From contig JBPYFJ010000112.1 in the NCBI GenBank assembly GCA_051985675.1, positions 62,001-126,000 on the forward strand: a stretch of 64,000 nt of DNA. Direction: 5' to 3'. The number at the start of each line of letters is the position of its first letter. The first letter of the stretch is position 1. The position numbers and the translations under genes are program-made. Positions 8,430-16,538 of this stretch are shown piece by piece. Origin of the DNA: JAFAXD01 sp051985675. GTDB taxonomy: Bacteria > Pseudomonadota > Alphaproteobacteria > Rhizobiales > Xanthobacteraceae. Below the pieces are notes generated by a model. That model was not told the origin of the DNA. It made no database searches and worked only from the letters and a program-made list of their open reading frames with translations.

Positions 8430-9148
8430 GCCAGATACTGCGCGCCGTTCACCGTGAGCGTTGCACCAGTGATGAAATCGGCATTGTCGGCTGCGAGAAA
8501 CAGCACGCAGCGCGCCACGTCGTCGGGCTCACCCAACCGGCCAGCCGGTATTTGCGCGATGATCTTTTCCAGCACATCCTTGGGGACTGCCTGCACCATC
8601 TCGGTATTGATGTAGCCGGGTGCAATCGCGTTGACGGTGACGCCGAGCCGCGCATTCTCCTGCGCCAGCGCCTTGGTGAAGCCGATCTCGCCCGCTTTGG
8701 CGGCCGAATAATTGGTTTGACCGATCTGTCCCTTTTGCCCGTTGATCGATGAAATGTTGATGATGCGGCCGAACTTGCGCTCGCGCATGCCCTCGATCAC
8801 CTGACGGCACATGTTGAACAGCGAGTTCAGATTGGTGTTGATGACCGCAGTCCACTGCTCCGGCTTCATGCGGTGAAGGGTGCTGTCCCGGGTGATCCCG
8901 GCGTTGTTGACCAGGATGTCGACCGGACCAAGGTCGGCCACCACCTTTTTCACGCCCTCGGCACAGGCCTCGTATGACGCGACGTCCCACTTGTAGACCG
9001 GGATGCCGGTATCAGCTTTGAATTTCTCCGCCGCCGCGTCATTACCGGCGTAATTGGAGGCCACCAAGTAGCCGGCATCTTGGAGAACTTTGGCAACTGC
9101 CGCGCCAATGCCGCGCGTACCGCCCGTCACCACCGCAACGCGTGGCAT
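8426..9148 (-). CDS. phaB: Acetoacetyl-CoA reductase
   Basis: A 240-residue short-chain dehydrogenase that reduces acetoacetyl-CoA to (R)-3-hydroxybutyryl-CoA with NADPH for polyhydroxybutyrate synthesis. It has the cofactor loop TGGTRGIGAAV, the NNAG segment, the active-site YSAAKAG and the C-terminal GATLTVNGAQYL typical of PhaB. It lies downstream of phaA on the same strand with a 126-bp gap, so both enzymes of PHB precursor supply are together. The polymerase phaC is not in this window. Confidence 0.94.
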   Translation of the reverse strand: MPRVAVVTGGTRGIGAAVAKVLQDAGYLVASNYAGNDAAAEKFKADTGIPVYKWDVASYEACAEGVKKVVADLGPVDILVNNAGITRDSTLHRMKPEQWTAVINTNLNSLFNMCRQVIEGMRERKFGRIINISSINGQKGQIGQTNYSAAKAGEIGFTKALAQENARLGVTVNAIAPGYINTEMVQAVPKDVLEKIIAQIPAGRLGEPDDVARCVLFLAADNADFITGATLTVNGAQYLA

Positions 9149-9274
9149 GATCCTGCTTCCTCCCTGGCTTATCCCATCGGCGGCGGTCGAGTGTGTCTCG
9201 CCCGGCGGCGGGTTCCGCTCCGTCGCCGGCCCGGATTCACCCGGCCGCGCGACGTTACGAACTGAAGCGACGGC

Positions 9275-10450
9275 CTATCGTTCCACGCACATGGCGATCC
9301 CCATGCCGCCGCCGATGCACAAGGTTGCGAGACCCTTCTTGGCGTTGCGCTTTTGCATCTCGTAGAGGAGCGTCACGAAGACGCGGGCTCCCGAAGCCCC
9401 GATCGGGTGGCCAAGCGCGATCGCGCCGCCGTTGACGTTCACCTTGCCGGTATCCCATCCGAGGTCCTTGTTGACGGCGCAGGCTTGGGCGGCAAACGCC
9501 TCGTTGGCCTCGATCAGATCAAGATCGTCGATCTTCCACCCGGCTTTCTTGAGTGCGGCGCGCGACGCTGGAATCGGTCCGGTTCCCATGATCGCCGGGT
9601 CGACGCCGGCGTGGGCCCAGGAGACGATGCGGGCCAGCACACGCTTGCCTTCCTTGGCGGCATCGCTTGCTTTCATCAGCACCACGGCAGCCGCGCCATC
9701 GTTGATGCCGGACGCATTGCCGGCCGTGACCGTGCCATCCTTCGCAAACGCCGGTCTGAGTTTGCTCATGGCATCAAGCGTCGCGCCGTGACGCGGATAT
9801 TCGTCGTCCGTCACCACGACATCGCCCTTGCGGGTCTTGACCGTGACCGGCGTGATCTCGTCCTTGAACCGGCCGGACTTTTGGGCCGCCTCGGCCTTGT
9901 TCTGCGAGCCGACCGCGAACTCGTCCTGCTGTGCCCGCGTGATCTGCCAGCGCTGCGCGACGTTCTCCGCCGTATTGCCCATGTGGTAGCCGTTAAAGGC
10001 GTCCCAGAGGCCGTCCTTGATCATGGTGTCGACCATGTCGAAGTTGCCCATTTTCACGCCGCCGCGCAGGTGTGCGCAATGCGGCGCCATGCTCATGGAC
10101 TCCTGCCCGCCGGCGACGACCACTTCGGAGTCACCGTTGAGGATCGCCTGGTACCCGAGCGCGACAGCGCGCAGGCCCGAGCCGCACAGCTGATTGACGC
10201 CCCACGCCGGACTTTCAACCGGGATGCCGGCGCCGATCGAAGCTTGCCGCGCCGGGTTCTGCCCCTCCCCGGCCGACAGGATCTGCCCCATGATGACTTC
10301 CGAGACGCGCTTGCCTTCGACACCGGCACGCTCTAGCGCCGCCTTGATCGCCACCTGGCCAAGTTCATGCGCAGGCAAATTCGCAAACGCCCCGTTGAAC
10401 GAGCCGACCGGGGTGCGTGTCGCACCGACGATGACGATGTCGTCCGCCAT
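9275..10450 (-). CDS. phaA: Acetyl-CoA acetyltransferase (beta-ketothiolase)
   Basis: A 391-residue thiolase that condenses two acetyl-CoA to acetoacetyl-CoA. The acylated cysteine is C89 in VNQLCGSGLRA. The catalytic histidine is in GGAIALGHPIGASG and the C-terminal cysteine in LCIGGGMGIA. The open frame runs further upstream, but MADDIVIVGATRTPVG is the conserved N-terminus, so the ATG at 10450 was chosen. It is followed by phaB and is divergent from phaR. Confidence 0.95.
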   Translation of the reverse strand: MADDIVIVGATRTPVGSFNGAFANLPAHELGQVAIKAALERAGVEGKRVSEVIMGQILSAGEGQNPARQASIGAGIPVESPAWGVNQLCGSGLRAVALGYQAILNGDSEVVVAGGQESMSMAPHCAHLRGGVKMGNFDMVDTMIKDGLWDAFNGYHMGNTAENVAQRWQITRAQQDEFAVGSQNKAEAAQKSGRFKDEITPVTVKTRKGDVVVTDDEYPRHGATLDAMSKLRPAFAKDGTVTAGNASGINDGAAAVVLMKASDAAKEGKRVLARIVSWAHAGVDPAIMGTGPIPASRAALKKAGWKIDDLDLIEANEAFAAQACAVNKDLGWDTGKVNVNGGAIALGHPIGASGARVFVTLLYEMQKRNAKKGLATLCIGGGMGIAMCVER

Positions 10451-10718
10451 GACAAAACTCCTGTATGGGCCGGCGACTGCCTTGGCCGGCGATGATGCTT
10501 GGGCGATGTAGGCCGTGGTTCGGCCGGATGCGCGCGGGCAATTCCTGGCAGTCTCGATAGCGCGTCGGCCCCTCCGATGTCCATCGGGGCTTCTACGCAG
10601 TTCGGCTACCGGGCCGGAAGCGCTGCACAAAAAGGTGGCCGCTGCCCGGGAAACCGCTTATTTTGTCGGACTAGCCTATTGCGCCGGGGCCCGCCGGCAT
10701 CTTTGTGACGCGATCGCG
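10451..10718. promoter_or_regulatory. Divergent intergenic region between phaA and phaR
   Basis: A 268-bp gap from which phaA (minus) and phaR (plus) are read in opposite directions. Known PhaR proteins bind DNA near phasin and phaR genes and are released by PHB, so an operator here is plausible. No specific box could be defined by eye. Confidence 0.35.
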
Positions 10719-11309
10719 ATGAACAAACCCGACAATCCCGTCATCATCAAAAAGTACGCCAACCGCCGGCTCTATAATACCGGTACCAGCACCTACGTGA
10801 CGCTGGAAGATCTCGCCGCCATGGTCAAGAAGGGCGAGGACTTTGCGGTATACGACGCCAAGACCGGCGAGGACATCACCCGCACGGTTCTTACGCAGAT
10901 CATTTTCGAGCAGGAAAACAAGGAAGGCCAGAATCTGCTGCCGATCACGTTCCTGCGTCAGCTAATCCGCTTCTATGGCGACAGCATGCAAACCCTGGTG
11001 CCGCGCTTCCTGGAGACCTCGATCGATTCGTTCACGCGCGAGCAGGGCAAGTTCCGTGAACAAATGGCGCAAGCCTTTGGCGGCGTGGGTTTCGGCGCCA
11101 TGGAAGATCAGGTGCGGCGAAACATGGAGATGTTCGAGCGCGCGTTCGCAATGTTTGTCCCCTTCGCCCGCCGGGAAGGCCAGGCGGCAGCCGAGGGCGA
11201 CAAGAGCAAGGACAAAGCGCCCGGCGGCGAACTCGACGAGATGAAGCGCAAGCTGGAAGATATGCAGAAGCGCATCGACCAGCTGACCGAGGGCGAAAAG
11301 AAGCCGTAA
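10719..11309 (+). CDS. phaR: Polyhydroxyalkanoate synthesis repressor PhaR
   Basis: A 196-residue protein with the N-terminal PHB accumulation regulatory domain (IKKYANRRLYNTGTSTYV, DLAAMVKKGEDFAVYDAKTG), which binds DNA, and a second domain with FLRQLIRFYGDSMQTLVPRFL, which senses polymer. The C-terminus is a charged coiled coil (LDEMKRKLEDMQKRIDQL). It represses phasin and its own expression until PHB granules titrate it. The start was placed where the conserved MNKPDNPVIIKKYANRR begins. Confidence 0.94.
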   Translation: MNKPDNPVIIKKYANRRLYNTGTSTYVTLEDLAAMVKKGEDFAVYDAKTGEDITRTVLTQIIFEQENKEGQNLLPITFLRQLIRFYGDSMQTLVPRFLETSIDSFTREQGKFREQMAQAFGGVGFGAMEDQVRRNMEMFERAFAMFVPFARREGQAAAEGDKSKDKAPGGELDEMKRKLEDMQKRIDQLTEGEKKP

Positions 11310-11330
11310 GCGATCAGGGCCTGAGCCCGA

Positions 11331-11762
11331 TCACGCGCGGGGCCCGGTCTCGACCTGATCGACCAGGATATTGCGCGTAGCCGCGCGCATCGTGATCGTG
11401 TAGCCGCCAATCGCGTCGACGAACGAAATCACCAGCAACAGGAAGAATGTGGCGGTCGCGGCCTGCTTCACGAGCAAAAACTCGACCAGCATGCCGATAA
11501 ACAACAGCGTCGAGAGCAAGTGATCGATCAGCGAGCGCGCCGAGATGCGGCTCGCTTTGACGAGCTCAATGAACAGGATCAGCAGCGACAGCGCCAGCAG
11601 GAGCTCGCCGATCGTCAAGGTCCAGGTCGCCCCCGACATCATCTGCACTGAAAACAGCTGATGCGTCCACATCGCGCCCGCGGTGGCGCCGGGCGTTAGA
11701 AATTCCACCATGTTGTAGACGGCAAACGGAATTACCAGCAGCGGGATGCCGATCAGAAACAT
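11331..11762 (-). CDS. Small integral membrane protein, unknown function
   Basis: A 143-residue protein with four hydrophobic segments (about residues 1-22, 48-66, 83-101 and 104-122) separated by short polar loops. No catalytic motif or known domain was recognised. It lies directly downstream of rpmF on the same strand (18 bp) and is convergent with phaR. It is probably an inner-membrane protein. The gene is real by codon pattern and by its tight packing between the two neighbours. Confidence 0.6.
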   Translation of the reverse strand: MFLIGIPLLVIPFAVYNMVEFLTPGATAGAMWTHQLFSVQMMSGATWTLTIGELLLALSLLILFIELVKASRISARSLIDHLLSTLLFIGMLVEFLLVKQAATATFFLLLVISFVDAIGGYTITMRAATRNILVDQVETGPRA

Positions 11763-11780
11763 GGCGTCGCTCCCGCGCCA

Positions 11781-11966
11781 TCACGCCTCGGTCTTGACCT
11801 TCAGGATCTGGCGGCCGCGATACATACCTGTCTTCAAGTCGATGTGGTGCGGCCGGCGCAACTCGCCGGAATCCTTATCCTCGACGTAGGTCGGCTTCTT
11901 CAAGGCGTCGTGCGAGCGCCGCATGCCGCGCTTTGCGGGCGACGTTTTTCGTTTTGGAACAGCCAT
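11781..11966 (-). CDS. rpmF: 50S ribosomal protein L32
   Basis: A 61-residue basic protein with the conserved start MAVPKRKTSPAKRGMRRSHD and the HHIDLKTGMYRGRQIL end typical of alphaproteobacterial L32. It lacks the four zinc-binding cysteines found in some L32 types, which is normal for this group. It is a component of the large ribosomal subunit near the peptide exit region. Confidence 0.97.
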   Translation of the reverse strand: MAVPKRKTSPAKRGMRRSHDALKKPTYVEDKDSGELRRPHHIDLKTGMYRGRQILKVKTEA

Positions 11967-12047
11967 GATGGTCCTCGAATGTCAGGCGTCGTGCGCCAAT
12001 GGCTTTGAACTGGAAGCGGCGCTTATAGAGGATGCCGGTGCGTGTGG

Positions 12048-12102
12048 CTAGTGCCGCCGATTTGACGTTCCCGTAGCAGGTGCGGCAAATTCTAGTGCCG
12101 CC
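12048..12102. repeat. Short direct repeat CTAGTGCCGCC, two copies
   Basis: CTAGTGCCGCC occurs at 12048-12058 and again at 12092-12102, in the gap between rpmF and mtgA. The start of the unit (CTAGTG) is shared with the palindrome ends at 7118 and 7192. It may be the remains of a related element or a promoter-proximal repeat of rpmF. Confidence 0.4.
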
Positions 12103-12160
12103 AAAAGACCTGGAATCCTCAATTTGCGACGGTCTTGCCCGCCAGGTCGCAGCCCCAAGC

Positions 12161-12853
12161 CTAGCGCACGACACAGGACGCAACGCCGCGAAAAGCAGTC
12201 GCGCGCGATCGATAAACGGCGGCGAGCCGACCCAGTCGGACCCCCGGCTGGCGAGCGTCGCGCCGGTGAGGATTGGGCAGCACGGCGGCAAGCAGCGCCG
12301 CTTCGTGGGCGTCGAGGTCGGCGGCAGACTTGCCGAACGCGCGGCGCGCGCCGGCTTCAATCCCGAACTCGCCGGTCGGACCCCACTCGGCGATGTTGAG
12401 ATAGATTTCGAGCACGCGCCGTTTGCCGAGCACAAGGTCGAGCCACAAGGCCAGCGGAAATTCCAAGGTCTTGCGAAAAAAGCTCCGCGACGGCCACAGG
12501 AACAGGTTCTTCGCGGTCTGCTGGGTGATGCTCGAGCCGCCGCGAGCTTCGCGTAGATCCTCGGTCTCGATGATCTCGGCGACGCTCCGAAAATCGATTC
12601 CATGGTGGCGGCAGTAGCGCGTGTCCTCGGCCACGATGATCGCCGCGATCAGGGACGGCGGCACGCGATTGAGAGGAACCCAGATGCGTTCGACGCGCTC
12701 GCCTCGAGCCCAGCGCCACAGCATGACGGTCGATTCCGGCCTGACCGCCGCATAGAGCAGCGTGAGGAGGAACGGCAGGAGCACAATCGGGATGACGACC
12801 GTCATGGCGATGCGAAAGGAATGCCTCAATCGATATCGCCTGACCATGGCCAT
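12161..12853 (-). CDS. mtgA: Monofunctional biosynthetic peptidoglycan transglycosylase
   Basis: A protein of about 230 residues with one N-terminal membrane anchor (IAMTVVIPIVLLPFLLTLLY) and a GT51 glycosyltransferase domain. The family motifs are IVAEDTRYCRHHGIDF, with the catalytic glutamate, GGSSITQQTAKNLFLW and RVLEIYLNIAEWG. It polymerises lipid II into glycan strands in the periplasm, without a transpeptidase domain. Several in-frame starts exist upstream (up to 12931). The ATG at 12853 gives a normal length, but the ribosome binding site is weak, so the start is uncertain. Confidence 0.92.
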   Translation of the reverse strand: MAMVRRYRLRHSFRIAMTVVIPIVLLPFLLTLLYAAVRPESTVMLWRWARGERVERIWVPLNRVPPSLIAAIIVAEDTRYCRHHGIDFRSVAEIIETEDLREARGGSSITQQTAKNLFLWPSRSFFRKTLEFPLALWLDLVLGKRRVLEIYLNIAEWGPTGEFGIEAGARRAFGKSAADLDAHEAALLAAVLPNPHRRDARQPGVRLGRLAAVYRSRATAFRGVASCVVR

Positions 12854-13001
12854 CGGAGCGATGCTAACCCGGATGGACAGGAGCGTCATGGGAATCGGGA
12901 CACTCGGTTGCAGACCCGGACACGTCGGCATGCGGGACGAGGATGGATTTCACCGGCGATCGAACCTGGGTACGGTAGCTGATCCTGAAACGGTGCCCCA
13001 A

Positions 13002-13454
13002 ATGCCAGATCAAGCGCCCTCTTTGTCACCGGCCGAAAAGATCATCGGCACCTGGAAGCTGCGTACCGTCGTGTATGAGGATCAGACCACCAAAGAGCGC
13101 TCGCCGGTGTACGGCGCCCATCCGGTGGGCTATCAGCTGGCGACGCCGCAGGGCCGTTGGATCGCGGTCGTGACCGCCGAAGGCCGCAAGGTTCCGCAAA
13201 ACGACGACGAGCGCGCCTTGGCGTTGCGCAGCATGATCGCCTACACGGGCCGTTATCGGGTCGCCGACCGCCGCATCATCGTCAAGGTCGAGGCGGCATG
13301 GCAGCAGTCCTGGGTCGGCACCGAGCAGATTCGCGAGTATCGCTTCGAAGGCGACGATGTCCTCCATCTCGAAGGCCCGCCGATGCCGCACCCCAACCTG
13401 CTCGGCAAGGTCGTGCGGATCATTGTCACGTGGGAGCGCGACGACGTCGATTGA
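13002..13454 (+). CDS. Lipocalin-like domain protein
   Basis: A 150-residue soluble protein with the pattern of the lipocalin-like family PF13924: an N-terminal IIGTWKLRTVVYEDQ, then HPVGYQLATPQGRWIAVVTAE, and alternating strands to VVRIIVTWERDD. Members are often found beside catabolic or stress genes, and their ligand is generally unknown. No signal peptide was seen from the chosen ATG. A longer in-frame extension exists upstream but overlaps the mtgA 5' region and does not look coding. Confidence 0.8.
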   Translation: MPDQAPSLSPAEKIIGTWKLRTVVYEDQTTKERSPVYGAHPVGYQLATPQGRWIAVVTAEGRKVPQNDDERALALRSMIAYTGRYRVADRRIIVKVEAAWQQSWVGTEQIREYRFEGDDVLHLEGPPMPHPNLLGKVVRIIVTWERDDVD

Positions 13455-13474
13455 TTGAACTAAACTTGCCCGGC

Positions 13475-14140
13475 ATGGCAACGCGCACGTATCGTTCTTT
13501 TAAGCCGCTTCGGGTCATTCGGTATCATCCGCGGCTCAGCATCGCGGTTGTTCTTGGTGTCATCGTGGCGCTGGTGCTGCCCCACTCCCTGCGCGTGTCG
13601 ACCCGCATGCTCATCGGATGGGATGTCGGCGCGGTCTTCTACCTGGTTACTGCCTTCCTGCTTGTGCAGGACTTCGATCTCAAGCGCGCGCAGCCACGCG
13701 CCGAGCAGTACGACGAAGGCGGTGCACTGATCCTGGTCCTGACCGTGGCGGCTGCGGTCGCAAGCCTCGTCGCCATCGTGGTCGAACTGGGCGCCGCGCG
13801 CGCGAACGCCGGCGACCCGTTCGCGCTTGCGCTCGCCGCCGGCACGACGATGCTGTCCTGGGCCCTGATCCACACGATCTTCGCGTTCCATTACGCGCAT
13901 CGGTGCTATCGCGGGAGCGAACGGCGTTGCGATGGATTGGCCTTCCCCCAAGAGAAGCAGCCCAACTACTGGGACTTCATCTATTTTTCGTTTGTGATCG
14001 GCATGACGTTCCAGGTCTCGGACGTGCAGGTCACATCGACACCGTTGCGTCGCCTGGTAGCCGCACACGGCATCATCTCGTTCTTTTTCAGCGTTGCGGT
14101 GTTGGCACTCGCCGTCAATCTGGGCGCGAGCTTGATCTAA
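13475..14140 (+). CDS. DUF1345 family membrane protein
   Basis: A 221-residue protein with five or so membrane helices (near residues 21-40, 49-66, 86-104, 119-136 and 195-216). The conserved motifs of DUF1345 are visible: WDVGAVFYLV, TMLSWALIHTIFAFHYAHRCY and YWDFIYFSFVIGMTFQVSDV. The function is not established. The ATG at 13475 follows the lipocalin-like gene by 20 bp, so they may share a transcript. Confidence 0.87.
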   Translation: MATRTYRSFKPLRVIRYHPRLSIAVVLGVIVALVLPHSLRVSTRMLIGWDVGAVFYLVTAFLLVQDFDLKRAQPRAEQYDEGGALILVLTVAAAVASLVAIVVELGAARANAGDPFALALAAGTTMLSWALIHTIFAFHYAHRCYRGSERRCDGLAFPQEKQPNYWDFIYFSFVIGMTFQVSDVQVTSTPLRRLVAAHGIISFFFSVAVLALAVNLGASLI

Positions 14141-14149
14141 TTCGAGCGC

Positions 14150-15163
14150 TTATTGCCACGTGGCGAACGCCATTCCGCTGCCGGTGCCGGCTTCCGAGCG
14201 ATAGCATGGAACGTAATCGAGGAGCTCCATGTCGAGGCTTGTCTCGGCCAGGATACCGGCGACGACGAGCCAGTTTTTGGTCTCCGACGTGCCCGATCGG
14301 AAATGAATGTCTGGCTCCTCGGTCAGCACCTTGTAGTCCCGTTGTTTCATGGCGTTCAGCAGACGCTTGTCGAATGCCTCGTCGACCACGAAGTGGCTGA
14401 CGCCTCCGGACGCAACGACCGCGACGCGCTCATGACCGCTCCACGATTTGACGGCGCGGCCGAGCGCGCGCCCGAACTCGAGGCACCGCTTCGGGGTCGG
14501 CTGGTTGGGCGGATAGTAGGTGTTGACCAGCACCGGGATCAGCGGGATCGGCCGGCTATTGAGGATGCGCCGATAGATGAACCCGTAGGAATGGCCGAGC
14601 TGGCGCAAAACTCCGGCGTCATTGGGCTGTTCCGCCAATGCGGCGACGTCGAAATCGTGCTGCACGGCATGATTCACCATGTGGGCCGCGAGTCCCGACG
14701 GACATGGATAGATCTCGTCCTTCTGCGGGTAATAGATCTTCATCGCGTAGCCGTTGCCGTTCGCGATCTTCTCGTCCTCTTCGGCCTTGGTCAGCGCCCG
14801 GTTGAAGACCTGCTTGCCGTGGAACACCGACAAAGCCGGCTGGATATCGTTGAGGAACCATTCGTGATGGTCGTCGCCGACAATCACCAGGACGTCCGGA
14901 TTGATCTTGGCGACGCGCTCAGCGATCACATCGAGCTGCTTCTGGCAACGGTCGTGACGCTGCTTGCGCACCTCCAGGGTGTTTTGCCGCTCGAAATGAT
15001 CGTCTTTGCGCAAAGCGTAGAGTTGAGAAAAGTCGAACGTACCGGCCCCGAACGCGAGCGCTTTATTTTTGCGGTCCACATTGGCACGCAGATCCCACTC
15101 GTGCGGCGGGGTCGCCAGCAAGGGTCCATGGGACGTTCCAAATCCGAATACGATATCGGCCAT
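14150..15163 (-). CDS. LigB-type (class III) extradiol ring-cleavage dioxygenase
   Basis: A 337-residue protein of the non-heme Fe(II) extradiol dioxygenase superfamily, like the catalytic beta subunit of protocatechuate 4,5-dioxygenase. Likely iron-site residues are the histidine in FGTSHGPLL near the N-terminus and one of those in VGDDHHEWF. VVASGGVSHFVVDEAFD is the usual C-terminal core. The aromatic diol it cleaves cannot be read from sequence. No separate alpha subunit lies beside it. A PanE-like gene is divergent and an FAD hydroxylase follows beyond it, suggesting an aromatic catabolic group. Confidence 0.87.
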   Translation of the reverse strand: MADIVFGFGTSHGPLLATPPHEWDLRANVDRKNKALAFGAGTFDFSQLYALRKDDHFERQNTLEVRKQRHDRCQKQLDVIAERVAKINPDVLVIVGDDHHEWFLNDIQPALSVFHGKQVFNRALTKAEEDEKIANGNGYAMKIYYPQKDEIYPCPSGLAAHMVNHAVQHDFDVAALAEQPNDAGVLRQLGHSYGFIYRRILNSRPIPLIPVLVNTYYPPNQPTPKRCLEFGRALGRAVKSWSGHERVAVVASGGVSHFVVDEAFDKRLLNAMKQRDYKVLTEEPDIHFRSGTSETKNWLVVAGILAETSLDMELLDYVPCYRSEAGTGSGMAFATWQ

Positions 15164-15236
15164 GCTGTGGCTCTCCGCTGCCCGTCCTCCCGGCGGCCCC
15201 GATCGCGGGGCGCTGAGGTCAACGCCTGCGCAAGAA

Positions 15237-15255
15237 GGCCGGGGCAAGCCCGGCC
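15237..15255. repeat. GGCCGGG/CCCGGCC palindrome, copy 1
   Basis: GGCCGGG at 15237-15243 and CCCGGCC at 15249-15255 flank a five-base loop, GCAAG. The same hairpin with other loops occurs at 43444-43462 and 55697-55719. All three lie between genes. Confidence 0.6.
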
Positions 15256-15453
15256 AGAAACGGGTGCAACTTATCGGATCGTTTGCGCGTCTGCCAATCA
15301 TGGCGCCCCCGCAATGGCTGCATGGGGATTCATCGCAACGGTGGTCGCCGCAGTGCAGCGATTTTCCGGGCGGCACGATCGCGACGCGCATTGCGGCGAA
15401 GCCCAGTCCGACATAGCATTGTGGCACTCAATCCAAGCACACGGAGACTGCGA

Positions 15454-16524
15454 ATGCCGTCCACCTACAACGTCATGATCATGGGTGCCTCCTACGGCTC
15501 GCTGCTGGCGACAAAGCTCCTGTTCGGGGGACACAAGGTCAAGCTCGTGTGCTTGCCGGCCGAGGCCGAAGTCATCAACCAGGAAGGCAGCCGCGTGCGG
15601 TTGCCGATCAAAGGCAGGTCCGACCTCGTCGAGATCGACTCTCGCAAGCTCCCTGGCAAGCTCTCGGCCGACGTCCCGACCGCGGTCAATCCGGCGGACT
15701 ACGATCTCGTGGCGCTGGCGATGCAGGAGCCCCAATACCGGGCGCCCGGCGTGCGCGATCTGCTGGCGGCCGTCGCCAAGGCGAAGGTGCCGTGCATGTC
15801 GATCATGAACATGCCGCCGCTTCCCTATCTCAAGCGCATCCCCGGGCTCGCGACCGATCCGCTGCGTGCCTGCTACACCGATCCGAGCGTTTGGGAAGGC
15901 TTCGAACCGGGCCTGATGACGCTCTGCAGCCCGGACCCGCAGGCGATCCGACCGCCGGAGGAGAAGACCAACGTGTTGTTGGTCACGCTGCCGACCAATT
16001 TCAAGGTCGCGCGTTTCGATTCGGACAAGTACACGGCGATCCTGCGCCAGATGCAGCAGGACATCGAAGCGGCCCGGTTTGACGCGGGCGATGGTCCGAC
16101 CGACATCCCGGTCAAGCTCAAGGTTCACGACTCGATCTTCGTGCCGCTCGCCAAGTGGGCGATGCTGCTGACCGGCAACTATCGCTGCGTGACCAAGGAT
16201 AAGGCGATCACCATCAAGGAAGCGGTCCACGCCGATCTCGATAAATCGCGCACGGTCTACAACTGGGTCCGCGATCTCGTGGTCGCGCTTGGCGCTGATC
16301 CAAACGACCTCGTGCCGTTCGAGAAATATGCGGCCGCCGCGCAAGGCCTCACGCGCCCCTCGTCGGCTGCGCGGGCACTCTTTGCCGGGGCGCCCAACAT
16401 CGAACGGACGGACCGTCTGGTGCAGACGATCGGCGCACAAAAGGGCCTGCGCTCGTCGATCGTCGATGAGGCGGTGGCAACCGTCGACGCCCGGCTCGCA
16501 GCCAACCGGAAGGCGGCGGCCTAA
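15454..16524 (+). CDS. Ketopantoate reductase-like (ApbA/PanE) dehydrogenase
   Basis: A 356-residue protein with an N-terminal Rossmann segment (YNVMIMGASYGSLLATKLL) and a C-terminal helical domain containing SIFVPLAKWAMLLTGNYRCV. This resembles the PanE/ApbA 6-phosphogluconate-dehydrogenase-like fold. It is longer than typical PanE (about 300 residues), and the glycine loop reads GASYGS rather than GxGxxG, so a function other than pantothenate synthesis is likely. It sits between an extradiol dioxygenase and an FAD hydroxylase, both on the other strand. The N-terminus follows the conserved MPSTYNVMIMGAS. Confidence 0.7.
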   Translation: MPSTYNVMIMGASYGSLLATKLLFGGHKVKLVCLPAEAEVINQEGSRVRLPIKGRSDLVEIDSRKLPGKLSADVPTAVNPADYDLVALAMQEPQYRAPGVRDLLAAVAKAKVPCMSIMNMPPLPYLKRIPGLATDPLRACYTDPSVWEGFEPGLMTLCSPDPQAIRPPEEKTNVLLVTLPTNFKVARFDSDKYTAILRQMQQDIEAARFDAGDGPTDIPVKLKVHDSIFVPLAKWAMLLTGNYRCVTKDKAITIKEAVHADLDKSRTVYNWVRDLVVALGADPNDLVPFEKYAAAAQGLTRPSSAARALFAGAPNIERTDRLVQTIGAQKGLRSSIVDEAVATVDARLAANRKAAA

Positions 16525-16538
16525 CACCGGCACGCCGC

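Noticed and set aside
9353..10336. Plus-strand open frame (327 codons) antisense to phaA
   Set aside because: The thiolase motifs are on the other strand, and the translation is arginine, aspartate and leucine rich without a family.
11312..11332. Hairpin GATCAGGGC-CTGA-GCCCGATC between phaR and the membrane protein gene
   Set aside because: Short and imperfect, without a T-run. It may end transcripts but the evidence is weak.
14153..15478. Plus-strand open frame (441 codons) antisense to the extradiol dioxygenase
   Set aside because: The minus-strand frame has all family motifs. The plus-strand frame has none.
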